NCBI RefSeq assembly: GCF_031844705.1
Contig: NZ_CP134609.1
Location: forward strand, 3,286,001 to 3,350,000
Source of the DNA: Streptomyces sp. ITFR-16
GTDB taxonomy: Bacteria; Actinomycetota; Actinomycetes; Streptomycetales; Streptomycetaceae
Length of the DNA: 64,000 bases
Direction of reading: 5' to 3'
This document shows positions 25,786 to 33,770 of this stretch, piece after piece (the stretch's first letter is position 1; every line of letters begins with the position of its first letter). Both the position numbers and the translations under genes were made by a program. The notes under the pieces are model-generated. The model saw nothing but the letters and a program-made list of their open reading frames with translations. It was not told the DNA's origin and did no database searches.

Positions 25786-26836
25786 GACCAACGAGCTCCT
25801 TCAGCTGGTGCCGAAGACCGAGGCCAAGCAGTCCATGAAGGACTTCAAGTCCGACCAGGAAGTGCGCTGGTGCCCCGGCTGCGGTGACTACGCGGTGCTG
25901 GCCGCCGTCCAGGGCTTCATGCCCGAACTCGGCCTGGCGAAGGAGAACATCGTCTTCGTCTCCGGCATCGGGTGCTCCTCCCGTTTCCCGTACTACATGA
26001 ACACCTACGGGATGCACTCGATCCACGGCCGCGCCCCGTCGATCGCGACCGGTCTCGCCACCTCGCGGCGCGATCTGTCCGTCTGGGTCGTCACCGGCGA
26101 CGGCGACGCCCTGTCCATCGGCGGCAACCACCTCATCCACGCGCTGCGCCGCAATGTGAACCTGAAGATCCTGCTCTTCAACAACCGGATCTACGGGCTC
26201 ACCAAGGGCCAGTACTCCCCCACCTCCGAGGTCGGGAAGATCACCAAGTCGACGCCGATGGGCTCGCTGGACGCGCCCTTCAACCCGGTGTCGCTGGCGA
26301 TCGGCGCGGAGGCGTCCTTCGTGGCGCGCACGGTCGACTCCGACCGCAAGCACCTCACGAGCGTGCTGCGGGCGGCGGCCGACCACCCCGGCACGGCACT
26401 GGTGGAGATCTACCAGAACTGCAACATCTTCAACGACGGCGCGTTCGAGGTCCTGAAGGACAAGGACCAGGCCCAGGAGGCGGTGATCCGGCTGGAGCAC
26501 GGGCAGCCGATCGTCTTCGGCGCGGACGGCGCGAAGGGGGTCGTGCGGGACTCGCTGACGGGCGATCTCCAGGTCGTCGCGGTCACCGAGGAGAACAAGT
26601 CACGGATCCTCGTCCACGACGCGCACGCCCCGAGCCCGACCACGGCGTTCGCCCTGTCGAGACTCGCCGACCCGGACACGCTGCACCACACCCCGATCGG
26701 GGTGCTGCGCAGCGTGGAGCGGCCGGTGTACGACACGCTGATGGCCGATCAGCTCGACACCGCCATCGAGCAGCAGGGCAAGGGCGACCTCGGCGCCCTG
26801 CTCGCGGGCAACGACAACTGGACGGTCGTCGGCTGA
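25778..26836 (+). CDS. korB: 2-oxoacid:ferredoxin oxidoreductase, beta subunit
   Basis: 352 aa, binds thiamine diphosphate and one [4Fe-4S] cluster. RWCPGCGDYAVL (Cys32, Cys35) and a further Cys in SGIGCSSRFPYYMNTYG are cluster ligands. The TPP/Mg motif GDGDALSIGGNHLIHALRRN starts near residue 107 and ends in NNRIYGLTKGQ. ATG 25778 lies inside korA, giving tight coupling. The electron acceptor would be a small ferredoxin encoded elsewhere. Two neighbouring loci are NDH-1 complexes, one lacking the NADH module. Confidence 0.95.
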   Translation: MPETNELLQLVPKTEAKQSMKDFKSDQEVRWCPGCGDYAVLAAVQGFMPELGLAKENIVFVSGIGCSSRFPYYMNTYGMHSIHGRAPSIATGLATSRRDLSVWVVTGDGDALSIGGNHLIHALRRNVNLKILLFNNRIYGLTKGQYSPTSEVGKITKSTPMGSLDAPFNPVSLAIGAEASFVARTVDSDRKHLTSVLRAAADHPGTALVEIYQNCNIFNDGAFEVLKDKDQAQEAVIRLEHGQPIVFGADGAKGVVRDSLTGDLQVVAVTEENKSRILVHDAHAPSPTTAFALSRLADPDTLHHTPIGVLRSVERPVYDTLMADQLDTAIEQQGKGDLGALLAGNDNWTVVG

Positions 26837-26853
26837 CGCCGGCCGGCCGCCCC

Positions 26854-26894
26854 GATGCGCCGGCCCCCGCCCGCAGGGGCGGGGCCGGCGCATC
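26854..26894. terminator. Bidirectional terminator between korB and hxlR-type gene
   Basis: Perfect 14-bp outer stem (26854-26867 with 26881-26894, GATGCGCCGGCCCC), with more G/C pairing inside, followed by GCTTTCT on the plus strand. It sits between convergent genes. Confidence 0.8.
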
Positions 26895-26899
26895 GCTTT

Positions 26900-27286
26900 C
26901 TAGGCCTCCCGCTTGCGCGCGTCGTACGCCGCCCGCGCCGCGCCCACCGCGTCCAGGCTCCGCTCCGACCAGCGCGCCAGCGCCCAGACCTGCTCGGCGG
27001 CCTCGCGGCCCAGCGGGGTGAGCGCGTAGTCCACCCGGGGCGGGATCACCGGCTTGGCGTCGCGGTCCACGAATCCGTCGCGCTCCAGGGTCCGCAGGGT
27101 CTGCGTCAGCATCTTCTCGCTGACCCCGCCGACCTCACGGCGCAGCTCGCTGAAGCGGTACGGGCGCTCCAGCAGGGCGGCGAGCACCAGAACGCCCCAG
27201 CGGCTGGTCACATGCTCCAGCACCAGCCGGGAGGGGCACATCGGCTCCCGTACGTCCGGCAGGGACTCCACGCCACTTACGCTCAT
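26900..27286 (-). CDS. HxlR/DUF24 family redox-sensing repressor (QorR-like)
   Basis: 128-aa winged-helix dimer. The conserved N-terminal cysteine of redox-sensing DUF24 proteins is present as Cys17 in EPMCPSRLVLEHV, followed by SRWGVLVLAALLERPYRFSELRREVGG and the recognition region KMLTQTLRTLERDGF. It is transcribed divergently from a quinone-reductase-like SDR, the arrangement of corynebacterial QorR/qor2 and Bacillus YodB-type pairs, where thiol oxidation or quinones release the repressor. ATG 27286. Regulation of the neighbour is inferred. Confidence 0.92.
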   Translation of the reverse strand: MSVSGVESLPDVREPMCPSRLVLEHVTSRWGVLVLAALLERPYRFSELRREVGGVSEKMLTQTLRTLERDGFVDRDAKPVIPPRVDYALTPLGREAAEQVWALARWSERSLDAVGAARAAYDARKREA

Positions 27287-27302
27287 GCCCGTACCTTACC
27301 TC

Positions 27303-27316
27303 AAAGTGGGTACTTT
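27303..27316. promoter_or_regulatory. Candidate operator in the hxlR/qorB intergenic region
   Basis: AAAGTGGGTACTTT, 5-bp arms with 4-bp centre, followed directly by CTTTTGGTTAGCGCTACC (with the 8-bp palindrome TAGCGCTA) in an AT-rich 110-bp divergent promoter region. One of these is the probable binding site for the HxlR protein. Confidence 0.5.
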
Positions 27317-27396
27317 CTTTTGGTTAGCGCTACCCCTAGGGTGAGTATCAGAACGCACGAACAGAAACATGAGCACCTAAAGAGGAGAAAAACCCC

Positions 27397-28257
27397 ATGA
27401 GCATCGTCGTCACCGGAGCCACCGGAGCACTCGGCCGCCTCGTCGTCGAGCAGCTGCTGACCACCGTCCCCGCGAGCGACGTCGTCGCCGTCGTCCGCGA
27501 CAAGGAGAAGGGCGCCGCCCTCGCCGCCCGCGGGGTCGAGCTGCGGATCGCCGACTACGACCGCCCCGAGACCCTGACCGGCGTCTTCGCCTCCGGCGAC
27601 CGGGTACTGCTCATCTCCGGCAACGCGGTCGGCGCCCGGGTCGCCCAGCACACGGCCGTCATCGACGCGGCCAAGGAGGCGGGCGTGGCGCAGCTCGCAT
27701 ACACCGGCATCCTCGGCGGTCCCGACGCGGACTTCACGCTGGCCGACGAGCACAAGGCGACCGAGCAGCTGATCCTCGACTCCGGCCTGCCGTACACCTT
27801 CCTGCGCAACGGCTGGTACACGGAGAACTACACCGAGAACCTCGCCCCGGTCCTCGCCCACGGTGCCGTCGTCGGCAACGCGGGCGCCGGCAGGATCGCC
27901 TCCGCCACCCGCGCCGACTACGCGGCTGCGGCAGCCGCCGTCCTGACCGGCGAGGGCCACCTCGGCAAGGCGTACGAGCTGAGCGGCGACGTCGCCTGGT
28001 CGCTCGCGGAGTACGCGGCGGAGGTGGCCAAGGCATCCGGCAAGGAGATCGTCCACAACGACGTCCCGGCCGCCGTGCACCAGGACATCCTGGTCGGCGC
28101 GGGTGTGCCCGAGGGCTTCGCGGCGATCCTGGTCGACGTGGACGAGGCCGTCCGGCGCGGCCGGCTGGCCGGCACCAGCGGCGAGCTGGCCGCCCTGATC
28201 GGCCGCCCGACGACCCCGCTCGCACAGACCGTGGCGGCCGCGGTCGCCGCCCAGTAG
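27397..28257 (+). CDS. NAD(P)H:quinone oxidoreductase-like atypical SDR (QorB/NmrA type)
   Basis: 286 aa, Rossmann fold beginning MSIVVTGATGALGRLVVEQLL, with VVAVVRDKEKGAAL for the NADP(H) phosphate and TFLRNGWYTENYTENL typical of type-2 quinone reductases. It probably reduces quinones with NADPH in quinone/electrophile stress. The ribosome site AAAGAGGAGAAAA before ATG 27397 is unusually strong for this genome. It is divergent from the HxlR repressor and followed by a terminator at 28300-28341. Confidence 0.9.
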   Translation: MSIVVTGATGALGRLVVEQLLTTVPASDVVAVVRDKEKGAALAARGVELRIADYDRPETLTGVFASGDRVLLISGNAVGARVAQHTAVIDAAKEAGVAQLAYTGILGGPDADFTLADEHKATEQLILDSGLPYTFLRNGWYTENYTENLAPVLAHGAVVGNAGAGRIASATRADYAAAAAAVLTGEGHLGKAYELSGDVAWSLAEYAAEVAKASGKEIVHNDVPAAVHQDILVGAGVPEGFAAILVDVDEAVRRGRLAGTSGELAALIGRPTTPLAQTVAAAVAAQ

Positions 28258-28299
28258 GCCCCAGAAGCCCCGTAAGCCCCGCTCGGCGGCGAGCCCCGG

Positions 28300-28341
28300 C
28301 CCGGTGTCATGACCGTCTGACGATACGGCTATGACACCGGG
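28300..28341 (+). terminator. Hairpin after the quinone oxidoreductase gene
   Basis: 11-bp perfect stem CCCGGTGTCAT/ATGACACCGGG followed by CTCTTTC, 43 bp past the stop. Confidence 0.75.
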
Positions 28342-28405
28342 CTCTTTCGACGTTACGGTCGTCCGGTCGGCGGAGCCGTTGACGCACACCTGCCAGGAGG
28401 GGCCC

Positions 28406-29410
28406 GTGAAGGGGAAGAACGAGCAGCGGGCCGGACTCCTGTCCGGATTCGGCGCCTACGGCCTGTGGGGGATCGTCCCGCTCTTCTGGCCGCTGCTGAA
28501 GCCGGCCGGCGCCATCGAGATCCTGGCCCACCGCATGGTCTGGTCGCTCGGCGTCGTCACGCTCGCCCTGCTGGTCCTGCGCCGCTGGTCCTGGATCGGC
28601 ACGCTGCTGCGGCAGCCCCGGAAGCTGGGACTGATCTCGGTGGCGGCGGCCGTGATCACGGTCAACTGGGGCCTGTACATCTGGTCCGTGAACAACGGCC
28701 ATGTGGTCGAGGCATCCCTCGGCTACTTCATCAACCCGCTGGTCACCATCGCCATGGGCGTTCTGCTCCTGGGCGAACGGCTGCGCCCCGCCCAGTGGGT
28801 GGCGGTCGACACCGGCGTCGCGGCGGTCCTCGTGCTGGCGATCGGCTACGGGCAGCCGCCCTGGATCTCCCTGGTGCTGGCGTTCTCCTTCGCGACCTAC
28901 GGCCTGGTCAAGAAGAAGGTCAACATGGGCGGCCTGGAGTCGCTGACCGCCGAGAGCGCGGTGCTCTTCGTGCCCGCGCTCGGCTATCTGCTGTGGCTGG
29001 GCGCCCGGGGCGAGGCGACCTTCGTCTCCGGCGGCGCCGGGCACGCGGCGCTGCTCGCCGCGACGGGGCTGGTGACGGCGGTGCCGCTGATCCTGTTCGG
29101 GGCGGCCGCGATCCGCGTACCGCTGTCCACGCTCGGACTGCTCCAGTATCTGGCCCCGGTCTTCCAGTTCCTGCTGGGGATCGTGTACTTCCACGAGTCG
29201 ATGCCGCCGGAGCGGTGGGCCGGGTTCGGTCTGGTCTGGCTGGCGCTGGCGCTGCTGACCTGGGACGCGCTGCGGACCTCCCGGCGCACGAGGGCCGAGG
29301 CGGAAGCCGCCCGTCCGGCCGCCACGGCGACGGCCGCCCCGGCGGGACCGGCGGGGGCGGAAAGGCCGCAGGAGGCCGGGACACCCGCCCCCTCCACCAG
29401 TACAACCTAG
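28406..29410 (+). CDS. RarD/EamA-family permease
   Basis: 334-aa inner-membrane protein with about ten TM helices of the drug/metabolite transporter superfamily. The N-terminus (GFGAYGLWGIVPLFWPLLKP) and the segment NWGLYIWSVNNGHVVEASLGYFINPL are RarD hallmarks. RarD is called chloramphenicol-sensitivity protein, but its true substrate is unsettled. GTG 28406 has AGGAGG 6 nt upstream. The C-terminal ~40 residues are Ala/Pro-rich and cytoplasmic. It is followed 65 bp later by a flavin monooxygenase. Confidence 0.92.
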   Translation: MKGKNEQRAGLLSGFGAYGLWGIVPLFWPLLKPAGAIEILAHRMVWSLGVVTLALLVLRRWSWIGTLLRQPRKLGLISVAAAVITVNWGLYIWSVNNGHVVEASLGYFINPLVTIAMGVLLLGERLRPAQWVAVDTGVAAVLVLAIGYGQPPWISLVLAFSFATYGLVKKKVNMGGLESLTAESAVLFVPALGYLLWLGARGEATFVSGGAGHAALLAATGLVTAVPLILFGAAAIRVPLSTLGLLQYLAPVFQFLLGIVYFHESMPPERWAGFGLVWLALALLTWDALRTSRRTRAEAEAARPAATATAAPAGPAGAERPQEAGTPAPSTSTT

Positions 29411-29475
29411 TTGCTTTTTTAACTCGGTTACGTTTTCCTGGTCTCACGGAAACCACGACCGAGGAGTACGTCCGC

Positions 29476-31047
29476 ATGCGCACATCCCCGACCACCGTGC
29501 TGATCGTCGGCTCCGGCCCGACCGGGCTGACCCTGGCCGTCGATCTCGCCCGGCGGGCCGTCGACGTACGGATCATCGACAAGGCCCCGGACTTCCCGCG
29601 CACCTCGCGGGCCAAGGGCCCCAACCCGCGCTCCCTGGAGGTCCTGGAGGACCTCGGGGTGATCGACGAGGTGCTGGCCGCCGGGTCCGCGCCGCTGCCG
29701 ATGCGCAAGTACCGGGGCGGGGTGGCCATCTCCGACGCCGACCCGTACGCCGAGGCGCGCCCGGCCCCGGACGCGCCGCACGACCGCCCCCGGCTCGTCG
29801 CCCAGTGGCGCCTGGAGGAGGTGCTGCGGGCCCGGCTCGCGGAGTTCGGCGTCCGGGTCGAACTCGGCACGGAGCTCGTGGGGCTGGCCCAGGACGGGAG
29901 CTCGGTGACCGCCGCGCTCGCGGGCGGCGGGGAGATCGAGGCGCGGTACGCGGTCGGCTGCGACGGCGGCCACAGCGCGGTCCGCAAGCTGCTCGGCATT
30001 CCGTTCGAGGGGAAGACGGACGAGGCACAGATGATGGTCTGCGGCGATGTCGAGGTGCAGGGCCCGGACCGCGGGCTGTGGCACCAGTGGTTCGACGAGG
30101 ACGGGGCCGTGATGCTCTGCCCGATCCCCGGCACCCGGTCGGGCTGGTGGTTCCAGGCCGGTCCCGAGACGGACGCCTCGGGCGCTCCCGTACCGCCGTC
30201 GCTGGAGAGCTTCCGCCGCCTGTTCGCGAAGCACACGCGCCTGCCGGGCGACCTGCTGACGGCGGCCACCCTGCTCTCGGCGTACCGGGTCAACGAGCGC
30301 ATGGCCGAGCGCTACCGGGCCGGCCGGGTCCTCCTCGCCGGGGACGCCGCGCATGTGCACTCCATCGCGGGCGGGCTGGGCATGAACACCGGCATCCAGG
30401 ACGCGTACAACCTCGGCTGGAAGCTCGCCCGGGTCGCCTCCGGACAGGCGGGCCCCGCGCTGCTCGACACCTACGAGGAGGAGCGGCTGCCGGTCGCCGC
30501 CGAGGTCCTGGACATCAGCGCGGAGCGGCTGCGGGCCACGCTGGAGGCGATCAAGAAGCCCGGCGGCGGGCTCGACTCGGCGGTGGGCCCGGGGACCGAC
30601 GGCCTGGGCAGCGGCTACCGCTGGAGTTCCCTGGCCGCGTCCCCCGGCGCCACACCCCGGCTGCGGGCGGGCGACCGGGCCCCGGACGCGCCCTGCCGGG
30701 ACGCCGCCACCGGAGCCCCGCGCCGGCTGTTCGAGGTCTTCGCCGGACCGCACTTCACCCTGCTCGGATTCGGTACGGGCACGGCCCCGGCCCTGCGCGA
30801 GGCGGCCGCGGCGCACGCCGGCGAACTGCGGGCGTACGGAGTGGACGCGGGCGGCGCCGGCGGTCTGGCCGACGACGGGGGCCACGCCCGCGCGGCCTAC
30901 GGCGTCGGGCCGGACGAGGACCTGCTGGTCCTGGTCCGGCCGGACAACCACGTGGGCCTGATCGCCCCGGCCGGGGAGGCGGGGGCGGTCGGCGCCTATC
31001 TGAACGGGGCGACAGCTCCGAACGGTGCGGCATTGGAGCGAGCTTGA
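29476..31047 (+). CDS. FAD-dependent aromatic hydroxylase (PheA/TfdB family)
   Basis: 523-aa class A flavoprotein monooxygenase. The FAD-binding GSGPTG lies at residues 12-17, the DG motif in AVGCDGGHSAVRKLLG around 160 and the GD motif LAGDAAHVHSIAGGLGMNTGIQDAYNLGWKL around 288. A C-terminal thioredoxin-like domain (about 400-523) is typical of phenol-hydroxylase and polyketide-tailoring enzymes. It hydroxylates an aromatic or polyketide substrate with NAD(P)H and O2. No biosynthetic cluster surrounds it, so a catabolic or detoxifying role is as likely. ATG 29476 follows GAGGAG; the promoter region contains a T-tract (29417-29422). Confidence 0.92.
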   Translation: MRTSPTTVLIVGSGPTGLTLAVDLARRAVDVRIIDKAPDFPRTSRAKGPNPRSLEVLEDLGVIDEVLAAGSAPLPMRKYRGGVAISDADPYAEARPAPDAPHDRPRLVAQWRLEEVLRARLAEFGVRVELGTELVGLAQDGSSVTAALAGGGEIEARYAVGCDGGHSAVRKLLGIPFEGKTDEAQMMVCGDVEVQGPDRGLWHQWFDEDGAVMLCPIPGTRSGWWFQAGPETDASGAPVPPSLESFRRLFAKHTRLPGDLLTAATLLSAYRVNERMAERYRAGRVLLAGDAAHVHSIAGGLGMNTGIQDAYNLGWKLARVASGQAGPALLDTYEEERLPVAAEVLDISAERLRATLEAIKKPGGGLDSAVGPGTDGLGSGYRWSSLAASPGATPRLRAGDRAPDAPCRDAATGAPRRLFEVFAGPHFTLLGFGTGTAPALREAAAAHAGELRAYGVDAGGAGGLADDGGHARAAYGVGPDEDLLVLVRPDNHVGLIAPAGEAGAVGAYLNGATAPNGAALERA

Positions 31048-31103
31048 GCGCGTCACTCCGGGCAATACGGCGATAGCGCGCTGTTTATATTTTCCTCACA
31101 TTT

Positions 31104-32570
31104 ATGACCCCACCCCTGCGCGCGTCCGGACCGTCCCGCACGCTCCTGCGCACCGCGACCGCCACCGCCGCACTGTCCGTCCTGTCGGTCCTCGCCTGCG
31201 GGTTCGCCCCCGCCTCGGGCGCCGATGACACCACGCGGACCGTGAACCCGTCGGGCCTCGGCCCGGCGGGTCCCTGGTTCCGGCTCCAGGAGACGACGCC
31301 CGAGCGGGACCCCGGCCTCCACGAGGTCGCCCCGAAGCCCGACCCGGTCCATCTCAACGGCAGCCTGCACCTGGCCATCGGCGCCGGCCAGCAGGCCCAG
31401 GCCGCCCACTACTTCAACGAGACGTGGACGCCGCTGCCCCTGAAGCCGCTGCTGGACGCGGGCCTCTCGTACTGGGCGTACACCGCCACCGAGGGCTCCG
31501 GCGTCACCGACATCGGCGCCAATCTCCAACTCCCCGCCTCCTGCGGCGGCTTCACCACCCTGTCGTTCGAGCCCGGCGCCAACACGGACGCGCGGGGCGA
31601 GGCGCTGAAGCCGGACACCTGGCAGAAGTACCACCTCACCGCCGACTCCGTGATGCGCACCTCGCGCGCGGTGGCCGGAATCCCGGCGGGCGGCGACGCC
31701 CCGCTGTCGCACTTCGTCGAGGCGTGCGAGGGGGCGTACGGCGTGATCGCCAACATCGGCCGGCTCGGCGACGCGAACGGCACGCTCAACACCTACGTCG
31801 ACAACATCACCGCCCAGGGCACCACCTGGGACTTCGCGGTCACCGGCCGCGCCTCGGCGGCGCTCACCGTGCCCGAGGCGATCGAGGCGGGCGACGGCCC
31901 CCGCCCGGCGGACGTCTCCTACAGCGACCCGGCGGACGGGCCCGAGTACCCGGGCATCGGCACCCGCCTGGAGCTCAAGGGCCCGGCGGGGCTGCGGGCC
32001 GACCAGCTGACCGTCGTCTCCGAGGGCTCCGCGGTCCCCCTGACCCAGGAGACGGACGGGACGCTCACCGGCGAGCTGCGGACCAACCTCCGCGCGGGCG
32101 GCACGCTGGAGCCGGGCGGCAAGGCCGGAGCGGCGTTCACCCTGGCCGCGGCGGAGGGCGCGCCGACGGGCCGGCTCGACGTGGCGACCGAACTGACCGT
32201 CGCCGTCGCGGGCGTCGAGGGCCCGCTGCCCACGGGAGTGACCGCGACGGCCGCCACCCGGATCACGGCGGCCGGCGTCGAACCGAGTCCGTCGCCCTCG
32301 CCGTCGCACCCCCACCACCCGAAGCCGACCCCGCCCGGCCACGGGGGCGGGCACGGCGGCGGGCACGGGGGCGGGCACGGGGGCGGCGGGCATGGCAACG
32401 GCCCCATGCCCAGCGGCCCGGTCGACGCGGGCGACGGCTCCACCGCCCTGACCGCCACCGGCTCCGACGGCCTGTCCGGTACGGGCCTGGCGGCCGCGGC
32501 GGCGGGTCTGCTGGCGATGACGGCCGCCGCACTCGCCGGGCTCCGCACGGCAAGGCGCCGACGCGGTTGA
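31104..32570 (+). CDS. Secreted cell-wall-anchored surface protein with LTATG sorting signal
   Basis: 488 aa. Signal peptide of about 39 residues ending in APASGA, then a ~350-residue extracellular region of no recognised family (four Cys, beta-rich appearance, conserved-looking HYFNETWTPLPLKPLLDAGLSYW near the start). A Pro/Ser/His spacer near 395 leads to (HGGG)n repeats at about 412-434. The C-terminus has LTATG at 449-453, a hydrophobic helix (about 462-480) and RTARRRRG, the layout of a sortase substrate using a Streptomyces LAxTG-like variant. It overlaps the sortase gene. No ribosome site precedes ATG 31104, and the upstream 25 bp is AT-rich (TTTATATTTTCC), so a leaderless start is possible. 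Confidence 0.85.
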   Translation: MTPPLRASGPSRTLLRTATATAALSVLSVLACGFAPASGADDTTRTVNPSGLGPAGPWFRLQETTPERDPGLHEVAPKPDPVHLNGSLHLAIGAGQQAQAAHYFNETWTPLPLKPLLDAGLSYWAYTATEGSGVTDIGANLQLPASCGGFTTLSFEPGANTDARGEALKPDTWQKYHLTADSVMRTSRAVAGIPAGGDAPLSHFVEACEGAYGVIANIGRLGDANGTLNTYVDNITAQGTTWDFAVTGRASAALTVPEAIEAGDGPRPADVSYSDPADGPEYPGIGTRLELKGPAGLRADQLTVVSEGSAVPLTQETDGTLTGELRTNLRAGGTLEPGGKAGAAFTLAAAEGAPTGRLDVATELTVAVAGVEGPLPTGVTATAATRITAAGVEPSPSPSPSHPHHPKPTPPGHGGGHGGGHGGGHGGGGHGNGPMPSGPVDAGDGSTALTATGSDGLSGTGLAAAAAGLLAMTAAALAGLRTARRRRG

Positions 32571-33247
32571 GCGCGCGCGCCTCGCGGGAGCGGCCGTCAC
32601 GGCGGCCCCTCCCGCGCCGCATCGCAGCGGCCGGGCTGATCCCGGCCGCCGTCGCGGCCCTGACCCTGCTCCCGGTCTCCCCCCTCGCGGAGCCCGGCTC
32701 CGGCCCGGCCGCGCGCTCGGGCCCCGGCGCCACTGCGTCCCCGGCCCCGGTCCGCCCGGTCCGCGTCGAGATCCCCGCACTCGGTGTCAGCGCCCCGCTG
32801 GTGGACCTGACCCTGGACAGCGGGGGCAAGCTGGGCGTGCCCGACCCGGCGGACCGCGATCTGGCGGGCTGGTACCGGGACGGGGTGATGCCGGGCTCCC
32901 CCGGCACCGCCGTTGTGGTCGCCCATGTCGACACCCCGACCGGTCCGGCCGCCTTCGCGGGGCTCGACACGCTGCGTCCGGGCGCGCGCGTCGACGTACG
33001 CCGGGCGGACCGCACCACCGCGGCCTTCCGGATCTACGCGGTCGAGGAGTTCGAGAAGCGCGACTTCCCGAGCGACCGCGTCTACGGTCCGTCGCGGGAC
33101 GCCGAGCTGCGCCTGCTCACGTGCGGCGGCGCCTACGACCCGGCGGCGGGCGGCTATCAGTCCAACGTGGTGGCGTTCGCGCGCCTGGTCTCGGTTCAGC
33201 CACCGGAATCCACCCTTCCGGGGAAGAATGTCTCCCATGACTCTTGA
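32567..33247 (+). CDS. Class F-like sortase
   Basis: 226-aa transpeptidase of the actinobacterial class F type. After an N-terminal membrane anchor (about residues 18-36) the catalytic domain carries His120 in VVVAHVDT, the nucleophile Cys186 in LRLLTCGG and Arg206 in AFARLV. It begins at TTG 32567, overlapping the stop of the surface-protein gene (TTGA), so production is coupled to its probable substrate. The start has only a weak AAGGCG site; no better ATG or GTG exists before the anchor. Attachment of the LTATG protein to peptidoglycan is inferred from this pairing. Confidence 0.88.
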   Translation: MSARASRERPSRRPLPRRIAAAGLIPAAVAALTLLPVSPLAEPGSGPAARSGPGATASPAPVRPVRVEIPALGVSAPLVDLTLDSGGKLGVPDPADRDLAGWYRDGVMPGSPGTAVVVAHVDTPTGPAAFAGLDTLRPGARVDVRRADRTTAAFRIYAVEEFEKRDFPSDRVYGPSRDAELRLLTCGGAYDPAAGGYQSNVVAFARLVSVQPPESTLPGKNVSHDS

Positions 33248-33686
33248 GTGGAAAGTCGTCATCGACGCCGCCGACCCGCACGCCCAGGCCGGCTTCTGGT
33301 CCGAGGCCCTCGGCTACGAGATCGAGGACAACAGCCCCTTGGTCGAACGCCTCCTGGGGCTCAACGCCGTACCGGAGTCGCTCACGACGACGGCCCACGG
33401 CCGGCGCGCCTGGCTCGACCTCGCGGCGGTCCGGCACCCGGACGACCCGTACGACGAGGACAGCGGCACGGGGCACGGGCGCCGGCTGCTGTTCCAGCGC
33501 GTCCCGGAGCCGAAGACGGTGAAGAACCGCCTCCACCTGGACCTCCACGCGGGCCCGGACCGCCGCGACGCGGAGGTGGCCCGGCTGGAGGCGCTGGGCG
33601 CGAAGGTGCTCCGCAAGGTCGAGGAGCCGGGCGGCACATGGACAGTCCTGAGTGACCCGGAGGGCAACGAGTTCTGCGTCCAGTAG
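33237..33686 (+). CDS. VOC-superfamily (glyoxalase/bleomycin-resistance fold) protein
   Basis: 149 aa with two beta-alpha-beta-beta-beta modules (EWKVVIDAADPHAQAGFWSEALGY at the start and DPEGNEFCV at the end). Close to the Glyoxalase_6 type. Substrate unknown. ATG 33237 lies within the sortase gene end (11-nt overlap). The last 31 nt of the gene and 7 nt beyond are repeated exactly at 37582-37619, where only this fragment is present. Confidence 0.88.
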   Translation: MTLEWKVVIDAADPHAQAGFWSEALGYEIEDNSPLVERLLGLNAVPESLTTTAHGRRAWLDLAAVRHPDDPYDEDSGTGHGRRLLFQRVPEPKTVKNRLHLDLHAGPDRRDAEVARLEALGAKVLRKVEEPGGTWTVLSDPEGNEFCVQ

Positions 33687-33693
33687 CAGGCCG
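33656..33693 (+). repeat. 38-bp direct repeat, left copy (3' end of VOC gene)
   Basis: Identical to 37582-37619. It encodes the final PEGNEFCVQ and stop of the VOC protein plus 7 bp. The two copies bracket the ABC transporter/secreted protein segment. Confidence 0.95.
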
Positions 33694-33770
33694 AGGGGCT
33701 CTGAGCAGAGTTGCGCCGCCGGCCGGTTCCGACGGCGGTTGCGCCCCGCCCGCGCCGGGCCCCTGTCCGC

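Noticed and set aside
27380..27396. The strong AAAGAGGAGAAA ribosome site before qorB resembles a standard engineered element
   Set aside because: Natural context on both sides and no vector sequence; a consensus purine-rich site can arise naturally.
32340..32400. Regular GGGCACGGGGGCGGG repeats, considered as CRISPR or VNTR
   Set aside because: In-frame codons for an (HGGG)n spacer of the surface protein; far too short and too regular for CRISPR. No CRISPR array seen anywhere.
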